DNA from: Glaciecola punicea ACAM 611
GTDB taxonomy: Bacteria > Pseudomonadota > Gammaproteobacteria > Enterobacterales > Alteromonadaceae
Assembly: GCF_000252165.1 (NCBI RefSeq)
Contig: NZ_BAET01000007.1
Location: forward strand, 124,001 to 188,000
Reading direction: 5' to 3'
DNA length: 64,000 bases
Made by a program: the position numbers and the translations under genes. The notes beneath the pieces were generated by a model. That model had not been told where the DNA came from and did not search any database. It saw only the letters and a list, made by a program, of their open reading frames with translations. This document shows, in pieces, positions 39,068 to 48,369 of the stretch (position 1 is the stretch's first letter; every line of letters starts with the position of its first letter).

Positions 39068-40738
39068 ATGTCGCTAGATAATAACGCCGCAGTAACGACT
39101 CAGGTTGTATCGCCATTAGCTATGCTCTACAAAAGAGAATCTGAAACACCAAACGACCATTACATGACACAGCCCAGTGCTGAGGGCCCAAGAACATTTA
39201 CCTGGGCGCAAACGATGGAGCAGGCGCGCAGGCTAGCTGCCAGAATCAACACCTATCGCTATCCTAAAGGCACCCGCATTGCTATTTTAGGCAAAAACAC
39301 CGCTGAATGGATCGTTACCGATATCGCCATAATGCTATCAGGAAATGTGTCTGTGCCTATTTTTGCCACTGCTGGCAAAGACACCATTAGCTATGTATTG
39401 GAGCACGCTGAGTGTCCAATGATGTTTGTGGGTAAACTCGACAATTATAAAGCCGCGCATGAAGCCACTTTCGATGAACTCGTCACGGTGAGCTTTCCTT
39501 ATCCTGGTATAGAGACGAAAGTAGCGTGGGACGAATTTACAGATATTGAGCCCTTGGATAAAAGCCCTATTCCTGATTTGAACGATATTATGACCATTAT
39601 CTACACCTCAGGCAGCACAGGGCAGCCCAAAGGTGTTGTGCACACCTATCAAACTATATGTTGGGCGGCGCAAAATTCCTTGCATGCAATGAGTGTGACA
39701 AATCAAGATAGAGCAATGAGCTATTTGCCCCTTGCACACATAACTGAGCGAGTATTAGTAGAACTGGCCAGTATCTACAGCGGCATGACCCTGCACTTTG
39801 TAGAGTCACTTGACACCTTTACGCGTGATGTAAAATCGTGTCAACCTACCCTGTTTATTTCGGTACCTAGGCTGTGGACAAAATTTAAAATGGGCGTGCT
39901 GGCAAAAATCCCGCAAAAGAAGTTAAAATTTCTGCTCAGCATTCCTTTAATCGGTAAGAAAGTTGCTAAAAAAATACGTGAAGAACTAGGCCTAGGTTCA
40001 GCTCGGCTATGGGCATCGGGTTCGGCGCCCTTAGCGCCCTCTACTATTGAATGGTTTCATAAAATTGGCATAGATATATCAGAAGGCTGGGGTATGACCG
40101 AAAACTGCGCATACGGAACCAGCAGTGTTCCCTTTAGAGTGGATAAGATAGGCGCCATTGGATCTGCCTACGAGGGCGTCACAATTCGAATTGCTCAAGA
40201 TGGCGAAATACAGGTAAAATCTCCGTGTAATATGGTTGGCTACTACAAGGATCAAGAAAAAACCTCTGGGGTATTTACTAATGATGAATATTTGCGCACA
40301 GGCGATAAAGGTAGAATGGACGAAGAGGGCTTTATTTATATTACCGGAAGACTTAAAGATATCTTCAAGACAGAAAAAGGCAAGTATGTTGCGCCTGCGC
40401 CGATTGAATCTAAAATAATGGAAACATCTATTGTTGAGCAAGTATGCGTCACGGGTACAAGCTTGGCCCAGCCTATTGCACTTTTAGTGCTCTCTGAAGA
40501 AGCCAGAAAACATTCCAAGGAAGCGGTAGTACAGACACTTACCGCTATGCTTACTTCTATTAATGAAACCTTAGAGAGCCATGCGCGGCTTGACCGCATC
40601 GTTATTTTTAAAGAGGAATGGTCAATTGAAAACGACTTGCTTACACCTACTCTAAAAGTAAAAAGACATATAATTGAAGAAAAGTTCAAATCGGTGATAG
40701 TTGGGGAACACAGCGACAAGATTGTATGGGTTGATTAA
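39068..40738 (+). CDS. Long-chain acyl-CoA synthetase family (AMP-forming)
   Basis: 556 aa. An adenylate-forming enzyme that activates a fatty acid to acyl-AMP and then acyl-CoA. The P-loop-like YTSGSTGQPKGVVH is at residues 179-192. WGMTENCAYGTSS is the A5-type motif, followed by YLRTGDKGRMDEEGFIYITGRLKDIFKTEKGKYV (shown in parts: RTGDKG, ITGRLKDIFKTEKGKYV), which contains the hinge and catalytic lysine region. The layout resembles the FAA/long-chain group (COG1022) rather than E. coli FadD. A FadR-like box lies upstream and a strong terminator follows. It would supply acyl-CoA to the beta-oxidation genes encoded at 55-62 kb. Confidence 0.9.
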   Translation: MSLDNNAAVTTQVVSPLAMLYKRESETPNDHYMTQPSAEGPRTFTWAQTMEQARRLAARINTYRYPKGTRIAILGKNTAEWIVTDIAIMLSGNVSVPIFATAGKDTISYVLEHAECPMMFVGKLDNYKAAHEATFDELVTVSFPYPGIETKVAWDEFTDIEPLDKSPIPDLNDIMTIIYTSGSTGQPKGVVHTYQTICWAAQNSLHAMSVTNQDRAMSYLPLAHITERVLVELASIYSGMTLHFVESLDTFTRDVKSCQPTLFISVPRLWTKFKMGVLAKIPQKKLKFLLSIPLIGKKVAKKIREELGLGSARLWASGSAPLAPSTIEWFHKIGIDISEGWGMTENCAYGTSSVPFRVDKIGAIGSAYEGVTIRIAQDGEIQVKSPCNMVGYYKDQEKTSGVFTNDEYLRTGDKGRMDEEGFIYITGRLKDIFKTEKGKYVAPAPIESKIMETSIVEQVCVTGTSLAQPIALLVLSEEARKHSKEAVVQTLTAMLTSINETLESHARLDRIVIFKEEWSIENDLLTPTLKVKRHIIEEKFKSVIVGEHSDKIVWVD

Positions 40739-40775
40739 GTTTTAGCGCAACTTTACACTGTAGATTGTTATCATT

Positions 40776-40805
40776 AAAAGGGCTTTACGCCCTTTTATTT
40801 TTTTT
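40776..40805 (+). terminator. Rho-independent terminator after the acyl-CoA synthetase gene
   Basis: AAAAGGGC (40776-40783), loop TTTAC, GCCCTTTT (40789-40796), then A and a run of T to 40805. A textbook terminator that separates this gene from recC. Confidence 0.92.
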
Positions 40806-40858
40806 GTAAAACATTAGCGCTTTATTGTTTGCTTACATACCCTATAAGTGAGGATTGC

Positions 40859-43800
40859 TTGCTTTATTTGTATCCTTCTAATCGACTAGAAGATTTGGCA
40901 GTGTTGCTAGCCGAAGTCGTTAAAACACGTCCTAGGAACATTCTCAGCCCTATTAGTGTGCTGGTGCCTAATCCCGGCATGCAGCATTGGTTAAACATGC
41001 AGCTGTGCGACTACTTAAGTATATCAATGAATATTGATTGCCCTATGCCCACGCGCTATATATGGGATCTATGCCGTGACGTGCTTGGCGCTGAGAATAT
41101 TCCGCAAAAGAGTCCATATAAGCGCGAGGTACTAAGCTGGAAAATATATCAGCTTTGCCAGTCGGCGCAGTGTAAGCAGGCTGATTTTTATCATGAGTTA
41201 AGTCGATATTGGCAGCAGTCCAGCACCGAGCTTGACCGGCGAAGACGAATATTCAGTTTTAGTCGCCAGTTAGCCGACTTGTTTGAGCAGTACTTAGTGT
41301 TTAGACCCGACTGGCTTGAGCAATGGGAAGACAATAAAAACGTGGACTTTGTGTCTCCCCGCTATCAGCTTTTTGAGCAATGGCAGAAATGGTTCTGGCT
41401 TGAGCTAATAAAATGGATGCCAGCACACCCAGTGAATCTTCAGTTTGAAGCTATCGCGTCTTTTGCCGAGCGAAAACCAATGCTGCCAAACGACATATAT
41501 ATTTTTTCGATCAACAGTATTTCGCCTATTTACCTAACTTTTTTTGATGAAATAAGTCAGCACACCAATGTACATTTGTTTCAGCTTAATCCATGCGTGA
41601 ATTACTGGGGCGATGCGCAATCAGATATTGCCATAGCAAAGTTTCAGCGCAAGCAGGCTTTGGACCTTTCTTTGGATGAAAATACTGTTCACCCACTGTT
41701 GCGAAATTTAGGCACACAAGGCCGTGATTTAAATAATTTATTAGTGGATATGCAGCATCAAGAAATAGCAGCCTTTGATATTGATAGCAATGAAGCGTCA
41801 AAGCAAGGTGTGCCAAGTGTATTGCTGCAGCTGCAGCAAGATATATTGTCTGGCAACACCCAAAAGCGTGATCTTGAATACGATAACAGTATTGCGGTGC
41901 ATGCTTGCCACAGTGAAGTACGTGAGCTTCAGGTACTAAAGGATGTATTGCTGCAAAAGTTTACACACATACCTGACTTGCAGCCAAAAGATATTTTGGT
42001 GATGTGTCCTAGTATTGAAGTTTATTCGCCGTATATTCGCTCGGTGTTTACGCAGTCGTCGCAGTCTTCACAAAACTTACCCGTGAGTATAAGTGATCGA
42101 CAGCCAATAGAGTCACAGGCTTATATTGTGGCTTTTATGCAACTCTTAGCACTGCCTACCACACGCTTTGATGCCACCAGTATTGTTGATTTAATTTCAC
42201 TTCCTGCATTGGCGCACAAATACCAATTAACCCCCCAAGACATAGATATTTGCGCAATTTGGTTAAAAGATGCCGCAATAGATTGGGGTAAAGATTCAGC
42301 GCATCTTTCGGAGCAAATTGGCGAGCCGGTGTTTGATGAGATGCACACTTGGCACTGGGGGTTGTCCAGACTATTGATAGGCATGATAAATGCTGTTAAC
42401 GACACTTTGGTTGATGGCTACTGTGTGGTGAATTATGTAGAAGGAAATACGACCGTAGTGCTGGGTAAGTTTTTGCAAGCCTTAGAGTCACTTGAAAGCG
42501 TGTCGCAGCGTCTTAAAGTAAGTCAAAACATAGCACAGTGGACACACGTTTTATTAAGTGTAATAAACGATCATTTAATAGCAGGTGAAAGCGACAGCTT
42601 TGCGCGAAAGCTATTGGTAGACGCGATATACAGTCTTGAAAAGAATGCGATTGTCGCCAACTTTGAAGACCCTATAGAACTGCCTATTTTACATGAAGCT
42701 TTAAGCAGTATTTTGAGCATTCCTGAGGTAAGGTCGCAATTTTATTCAGGCAATATTACCTTTTGCTCTATGCTGCCTATGCGCAGTATCCCTTTTAAAG
42801 TGATTGCTATCTTAGGCTTAAATCAAAGCGAATTCCCGCGCCAAGACACGCCTGTTGAAATTGATTTGATGCAGGCAAGTCCAGCTCGGCGGGGCGATCG
42901 CTCACGCCGAGGTGATGATCGCTACTTATTTTTAGAATCGCTGGTGTCGGCAAGACAGTATTTACATTTAAGCTTTCAATATCGACACATTAAAAACAAC
43001 AGTGTGCGAGAACCATCCTTGGTCGTTAAAATGCTGCTTGACTACTGCCATGAGCATTATTCACATGCTTCAATTCAAGTCGTTGAACACGCCTTACATC
43101 CTTTTAGTGTTGACAGTTTTCAGCCTAGACTTGGCTATAGCGGCAGCTTCGATGCGCGCTGGTTTACTTGTTTACAAGATGTGCAAAAGTCATTAATTAA
43201 GGGTCACATAGGCGACAATATATCATTGAGTAAAGCTGCTCAAGAGCACACTAAACTTGACTTAAGAACGATCAATATTCAAGAAGTTACTAAATTTGTT
43301 AAAAGCACATTGACTTATTATGCAAAGCAAGTGTTAGGGGTATATTTAGACGAACCGAGCGCCCGAGATTATGCGCCTGTTTACGCAATAGATAGTCTTT
43401 CTCAGTATGCGCTGCGGGCAGAGGTCGCGCAGCTATTTAAGCAGTATAAAAAGTCTCAGCTTGCTAAGGACTTCGTCGTTGAAAGCGTTTTAGCCAAGCC
43501 TAATGATGCAAACGCTGCTCACGCTAGTAATCCCAACATCAATAATATAAAAAGCGAATTACTTAACGATGCATGGGATAAGCTTAAAAAGAGCTGGCTG
43601 CAGTCGGGTAAATTGCCGTTTTTATTGGGTTTGGAAGAAGCGCTAAATCATGCTTTCGAAGACACCTTAGCGCTTGAGTTAAGCATTGCTAATACACAGC
43701 ACCGCAGGCGCGCTAAAGGTCAGTTAGTGCTTGGGCATATTACGCTAGAATACGATTTTCCCTACGACTTAGCATCAGGCATTATCTTGCTAAAGCTGAA

Positions 43801-44512
43801 TCCCAAAGCCCCCAGCTTGCGTCACTTTATTGAGCCTTTCATTCAGTACTTAGTGCTGATGATCCATATACAAACAGATGAAGAATTTCAGCAGTTTGAA
43901 AAAACTAGACGCCCGGACGAGTGGTTGAGCGCTGTGAGTAATATTTCACAAAATGCGGAGGATATGACAGACGCGCCAAGCGCTCACCATAAGAATGAAT
44001 CCAAGGAAGTGCTGCCAGCGTTTGGCGTGCATATTCATTATGTAGAGCCGCCCGCTAAAAAGAATTACGTTGCGCATACGCCAGCGCAAAAGCAAGTCAA
44101 TATTTGCCTGTTATTACTAGCGCAAGAAGCGGATCCAGCCTCTACACTACAAAAAATATTGTCTGTTTTTGAGCAGGGTTGTCAACGCCCTATTTTAATC
44201 GACTTATCACTTGCAGACGACGTAATGAAGCATGCATCGCTTGATCAAGCGCTGGCCTCTAAAGCCTTAATGGCTAAATGGGAAACGTCCAATCAGCCAA
44301 ATGAAAATGGCCCCGATTTATTTCCAAGGACGTACTTTGATTTTCTGTTAGGAGAAGTTCCCGCCTTTGAAGCAAACAATGTGCAAGCATATTTTGACTG
44401 CTTCGGTAACATAGAACAGCATAATCTTAAGCCTATAAACGTGGATATAAGTGCACCAGATATGCGTGTTTTATGTAATCAAGAAAATGCGTTTACTAAG
44501 GGTGATATATGA
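40859..44512 (+). CDS. recC: Exodeoxyribonuclease V subunit gamma
   Basis: 1217 aa (E. coli RecC is 1122). RecC holds the RecBCD complex together and recognises Chi. The N-terminus LYPSNRLEDLA aligns with E. coli VYHSNRLDVLE. That places the start at the TTG at 40859, with GAGG at 40850-40853; the frame is open further upstream but without homology. Other RecC blocks are the SISDRQPIESQAY segment, the TFCSMLPMRSIPFKVIAILGLN region and RRGDRSRRGDDRYLFLESL. The C-terminal part carries an inactive nuclease-like fold in this family. It overlaps recB by 4 bp (ATGA). No ptrA lies between recC and recB, unlike in E. coli. Confidence 0.95.
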   Translation: MLYLYPSNRLEDLAVLLAEVVKTRPRNILSPISVLVPNPGMQHWLNMQLCDYLSISMNIDCPMPTRYIWDLCRDVLGAENIPQKSPYKREVLSWKIYQLCQSAQCKQADFYHELSRYWQQSSTELDRRRRIFSFSRQLADLFEQYLVFRPDWLEQWEDNKNVDFVSPRYQLFEQWQKWFWLELIKWMPAHPVNLQFEAIASFAERKPMLPNDIYIFSINSISPIYLTFFDEISQHTNVHLFQLNPCVNYWGDAQSDIAIAKFQRKQALDLSLDENTVHPLLRNLGTQGRDLNNLLVDMQHQEIAAFDIDSNEASKQGVPSVLLQLQQDILSGNTQKRDLEYDNSIAVHACHSEVRELQVLKDVLLQKFTHIPDLQPKDILVMCPSIEVYSPYIRSVFTQSSQSSQNLPVSISDRQPIESQAYIVAFMQLLALPTTRFDATSIVDLISLPALAHKYQLTPQDIDICAIWLKDAAIDWGKDSAHLSEQIGEPVFDEMHTWHWGLSRLLIGMINAVNDTLVDGYCVVNYVEGNTTVVLGKFLQALESLESVSQRLKVSQNIAQWTHVLLSVINDHLIAGESDSFARKLLVDAIYSLEKNAIVANFEDPIELPILHEALSSILSIPEVRSQFYSGNITFCSMLPMRSIPFKVIAILGLNQSEFPRQDTPVEIDLMQASPARRGDRSRRGDDRYLFLESLVSARQYLHLSFQYRHIKNNSVREPSLVVKMLLDYCHEHYSHASIQVVEHALHPFSVDSFQPRLGYSGSFDARWFTCLQDVQKSLIKGHIGDNISLSKAAQEHTKLDLRTINIQEVTKFVKSTLTYYAKQVLGVYLDEPSARDYAPVYAIDSLSQYALRAEVAQLFKQYKKSQLAKDFVVESVLAKPNDANAAHASNPNINNIKSELLNDAWDKLKKSWLQSGKLPFLLGLEEALNHAFEDTLALELSIANTQHRRRAKGQLVLGHITLEYDFPYDLASGIILLKLNPKAPSLRHFIEPFIQYLVLMIHIQTDEEFQQFEKTRRPDEWLSAVSNISQNAEDMTDAPSAHHKNESKEVLPAFGVHIHYVEPPAKKNYVAHTPAQKQVNICLLLLAQEADPASTLQKILSVFEQGCQRPILIDLSLADDVMKHASLDQALASKALMAKWETSNQPNENGPDLFPRTYFDFLLGEVPAFEANNVQAYFDCFGNIEQHNLKPINVDISAPDMRVLCNQENAFTKGDI

Positions 44513-47500
44513 ATACCAGTGATATTTTAAATCCGCTTACCATTCCACTTATCGGTCGGCATATGATTGAGGCCAGTGCAGGTACGGGCAAAACCCATAA
44601 TATTACTCGCATATATGTTCGGCTTCTGGTTGAAAAGAAACTATCGGTACAGCAAATTTTGGTGATGACCTTCACCGAAGCCGCTACCGAGGAAATTAAG
44701 GCCCGCATTGCGACTTTTATTGACACCCTCATAAACGATTTTGAGAGCAATCCCTGTGAATGCTCATCCGCGCTGCAAGTCACTGTGGGAGCCGATGAAA
44801 CACTGCGCTTATTAAAAATAGCCCAGCTAGAAATTGATTTAGCGTCTATCTATACCATCAACGGATTTTGCCAGCGTATTATTGGCCGTTTTGGCCTAAG
44901 TATGTCACTGCCTCAAAACGCCGATTTAGTCACCGATTTTTATAAAATACAACGTGCGTATGTGAGCGACGCTATTAGAGCCCTGCGAACTAAGCCGGAT
45001 AAATATCTATTGCTGCAAAATGAAAATCTGCACGATCCTAGTATATTTATGAAAAATTTCAGCAAGGTGATAGGCAAGACTGAAACGCTGACGGTGCAAA
45101 GTGAGCAGGAGTTAAAAACGAAGCAAGTTCTACAATTTAATAAGCTTTGGCAGAAACATGGAGTGCTGCGAGCGCAATTAATTGCAGATATTAACGCGCA
45201 GCGCTCATTCTTTTATCAAGGTACTAAATCGAGCACCCCTAAAAATACTGATCCCTTAATTGACGAGGTGCTAAGCTGGTTAGGGTCAACAATGCTGATT
45301 AATAATAAACAAAGTGTTGCTTTTATTAATGCTTGGCTAGGCATTGAAGGCGCGACAAAAGACGCTGTCAAAGAAGCCGACCAAACCTTAATTAACAACG
45401 CGTTTAAAAATTTATTCAGTGCCGCTAGAATTAAAAACTACGTTAATGAAGGCATGCAAACAACACAGCCATTATTAGCCAACGCTAATGCGCTACTCGA
45501 GGATATAAAACGTGTGGGTGTGTTGGCCGCTGACAAAAAATCACTCAAAGATAGTATTAATGCGGTTCCTTTTTATGCAGTGATTTATGCGCTTGTGAGT
45601 AAGATAAATAAAAAAATAGAGCAGCATAAACAAACATTTAGTGTCATAGGTTTTGACGACCAAATTCAGGGTGTTGCACACGCTATGAACTGCGGTGGAG
45701 AAGCGCTTATTGAAAGCCTACAGCAGGAGTATCCGGCCGCCTTAGTGGATGAATTTCAAGATACCGATAAGCACCAATATGCCATATTGGAACATCTGTA
45801 TCCACAGCATAATGATGCACGTTTGCTCTTAATGATTGGCGACCCGAAACAGGCTATTTACTCTTTTAGAGGCGGTGATATTCACACTTATATGCGTGCA
45901 AAAGACATGGCAGATAAAGCCTGGGGGATGGATATTAACTATCGCTCAAGTGAGCCCGTTATCACCAGTTATAACCGTATTTTTCACGGTGCGCCGCTGC
46001 AAAAGGACGCAGTGAGCCTGTTTGACGAGAATATTAGCTACCCAATTATAAGTGCGCCTTTCAAAGCGCTGCCTGGGAAACGCAGTTTAATTGACAACGA
46101 TCCCACTCAAGCTAGCGCTGCGTTTACGTTTGTCTGTGCAAATGCATCGCGAATGCTTAGCCCCAGCAGCAAACGAAACGTAAAAGTAGACACTTCAAAA
46201 GATATACAGATAGACGAAATAATGTACTGGTGCGCTAATGAAATAAAACGCCTGTTAAGCGACGTGCATATTGAACAAGGCGGCCAAGCACGTTTAGTCA
46301 AAAGTGAAGACATTGCCATATTAGTGCGCAGTCATAAGCAAGTTGCAATGGTTAAAAAAGTACTTTCTGCGCAGGGTTTAGCGAGCGTGTTTTTAGGCGA
46401 GCGATCAGCCCTGTTTGAATCGCAACAGGCACTGCATGTGCTGTGGCTACTCCAAGCAGTACACCATCCTAGCAGAGATAATATGCGCAGAGCCTTAACT
46501 ACCGGCCTTGTGCTTTTTGACACAAGCAGAACGAGTACCGTGCAAGACTTACTGCTACTTGATAATCACCCTAAGTGGGAACAAGCATTTAATAGCATAA
46601 GCCACTATGCTTTGCTGTGGCAGCAAAAAGGGGTTCACGCTTTATTACAAACGCTCATACAGCAGTCGTCACTACCCACATTAGAAGCACAAAGACAGCT
46701 TACAAATTATCTGCATATAAGCGAACTGCTGGCCAAAGCCTCCGTAAAGGCAAGTTCTCCTTTGCAGCTGATTTACTGGCTACATCAGCAAATTACTAAT
46801 CCAGAACAAATGGAGGCGAATGAACTGCGATTAGAAAGCGATCAGAAGCTCATAAAGATTGTAACGCAACACAAATCTAAAGGCTTAGAGTACCCAATAG
46901 TTTTTCTACCTTACGCTAATTACGTGAACACGAAAATGTCTAAGCATATTGCCCAATATTACCTTAATAATAATAGCGTGAACGAGTTAGGGCTTAGTAA
47001 TGCGGCCAAAGAGGCTGTTATCAGCGAGTCTTTAGCCGAAGATATGCGAGTGTTATACGTGTCGCTAACGAGGCCAATATTACGATGCTACTTGGGCGTG
47101 TTTAGCTCGATTAGCTGCAATAGCAGCGCACTTAGCCGAGCGCTAAACATTCCGATAGATAAAGACAGTGAAGATGAGGATAGCGGCGGCACAATGCTCA
47201 ATAATATTAAACAAAATTTATCTGATATAAGCGATAATATATTTGTGGGCATGGCTGATAAACTTCTACCAATACGAAACGATATTCCCGCTGAGGATTT
47301 ACCCAGGACCAGTTTATTGTCGTTTACGCAACATATAAACCGAAGTTGGCATGTTACTTCATTTAGCAAAATATTACGTAAGCTCGACAGCTACGCCAGG
47401 CAAGACAATTATTTACCTAAGGCTAAACCACCAAGTTTAGGCCTTGCTAATGCTAACGAGTCTCCTGATCTAGTGTTTGAGCGAGATGAAGAAGGTTACT

Positions 47501-48369
47501 ATGAAGCAGGATTTTCTGGCGCCCACCATAACGACGTACAAAGTGCTTATTGCTTTACCTTTCCCAAAGGCGTTAACGCCGGTACATTTCTTCATGACGT
47601 GTTAGAAACAATTGACTTTAAAAACCCTAATATTAGCACAGCATTAAGCAGTCTAAATACATACGCGCTTGATCAACACGCAATTGATCAAGCGCAGCTC
47701 AGTCAGTGGTTTGACACTGTTTTAACAACGCCTTTATTAAGTAATTTGGCATGCAATAATGTTTGTTTACAAGATTTATCATCGGCTGAAACCCTAAAAG
47801 AAGCTGAGTTTTATTTTCCGATAGAGGGGCTTAATTTAGGCGCTATGTCGCAGCTCATTAATACTTACAGGCAGCAAATATGCGCGCAATATAATTTAAC
47901 TAATTGTCCATTACTGAGCCTCACCAGCGATATGGTTGAGGGGGCAATGCACGGCTATATCGATTTGATATTTGAACATGAAGGTCAATACTACGTTGCT
48001 GACTATAAATCTAATTATTTAGGAAACGATGCGCAGTATTATCAGCCAAGTGCAGTCGCACAGGATTTATTGCTGCATAATTACGATGTTCAATATCTAA
48101 TTTATAGTGTTGCTCTGCACCGTTATTTGAAAACGTTTTTGGGGCAGTATCGCTATGAAGAACATTTTGGTGGCGTGACTTACTTGTATCTTCGGGGTAT
48201 GCGGGGGCCGCTTAGCTTGCCCCTAAAAACATCAGAAAGTACAAGCGCCAACGGTATCTTTTTTACTAAAATTGAGCAGGGTATGCTGCAAGCATTAGAC
48301 GATTTGTTTGAGACAAAAAATACCAGCATGCATCATCGCATTGCTAGCAACAAAGAAAGCGCGCTATGA
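44509..48369 (+). CDS. recB: Exodeoxyribonuclease V subunit beta
   Basis: 1286 aa (E. coli 1180). This is the helicase-nuclease subunit with 3'-5' polarity. Walker A is EASAGTGKTHNITRIYVRLL (about residues 18-37). Walker B is VDEFQDTDKHQYAI (Asp414), followed by MIGDPKQAIYSFRGGDIHTY and later SLTRPILRCYLGVF. The C-terminal nuclease contains FLHDVLETIDF (His), HGYIDLIF (Asp) and DYKSNYLG with Asp1165 and Lys1167, so the nuclease is intact. It overlaps both recC and recD by 4 bp. The complex degrades linear duplex DNA and loads RecA at double-strand breaks. Confidence 0.96.
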   Translation: MNTSDILNPLTIPLIGRHMIEASAGTGKTHNITRIYVRLLVEKKLSVQQILVMTFTEAATEEIKARIATFIDTLINDFESNPCECSSALQVTVGADETLRLLKIAQLEIDLASIYTINGFCQRIIGRFGLSMSLPQNADLVTDFYKIQRAYVSDAIRALRTKPDKYLLLQNENLHDPSIFMKNFSKVIGKTETLTVQSEQELKTKQVLQFNKLWQKHGVLRAQLIADINAQRSFFYQGTKSSTPKNTDPLIDEVLSWLGSTMLINNKQSVAFINAWLGIEGATKDAVKEADQTLINNAFKNLFSAARIKNYVNEGMQTTQPLLANANALLEDIKRVGVLAADKKSLKDSINAVPFYAVIYALVSKINKKIEQHKQTFSVIGFDDQIQGVAHAMNCGGEALIESLQQEYPAALVDEFQDTDKHQYAILEHLYPQHNDARLLLMIGDPKQAIYSFRGGDIHTYMRAKDMADKAWGMDINYRSSEPVITSYNRIFHGAPLQKDAVSLFDENISYPIISAPFKALPGKRSLIDNDPTQASAAFTFVCANASRMLSPSSKRNVKVDTSKDIQIDEIMYWCANEIKRLLSDVHIEQGGQARLVKSEDIAILVRSHKQVAMVKKVLSAQGLASVFLGERSALFESQQALHVLWLLQAVHHPSRDNMRRALTTGLVLFDTSRTSTVQDLLLLDNHPKWEQAFNSISHYALLWQQKGVHALLQTLIQQSSLPTLEAQRQLTNYLHISELLAKASVKASSPLQLIYWLHQQITNPEQMEANELRLESDQKLIKIVTQHKSKGLEYPIVFLPYANYVNTKMSKHIAQYYLNNNSVNELGLSNAAKEAVISESLAEDMRVLYVSLTRPILRCYLGVFSSISCNSSALSRALNIPIDKDSEDEDSGGTMLNNIKQNLSDISDNIFVGMADKLLPIRNDIPAEDLPRTSLLSFTQHINRSWHVTSFSKILRKLDSYARQDNYLPKAKPPSLGLANANESPDLVFERDEEGYYEAGFSGAHHNDVQSAYCFTFPKGVNAGTFLHDVLETIDFKNPNISTALSSLNTYALDQHAIDQAQLSQWFDTVLTTPLLSNLACNNVCLQDLSSAETLKEAEFYFPIEGLNLGAMSQLINTYRQQICAQYNLTNCPLLSLTSDMVEGAMHGYIDLIFEHEGQYYVADYKSNYLGNDAQYYQPSAVAQDLLLHNYDVQYLIYSVALHRYLKTFLGQYRYEEHFGGVTYLYLRGMRGPLSLPLKTSESTSANGIFFTKIEQGMLQALDDLFETKNTSMHHRIASNKESAL

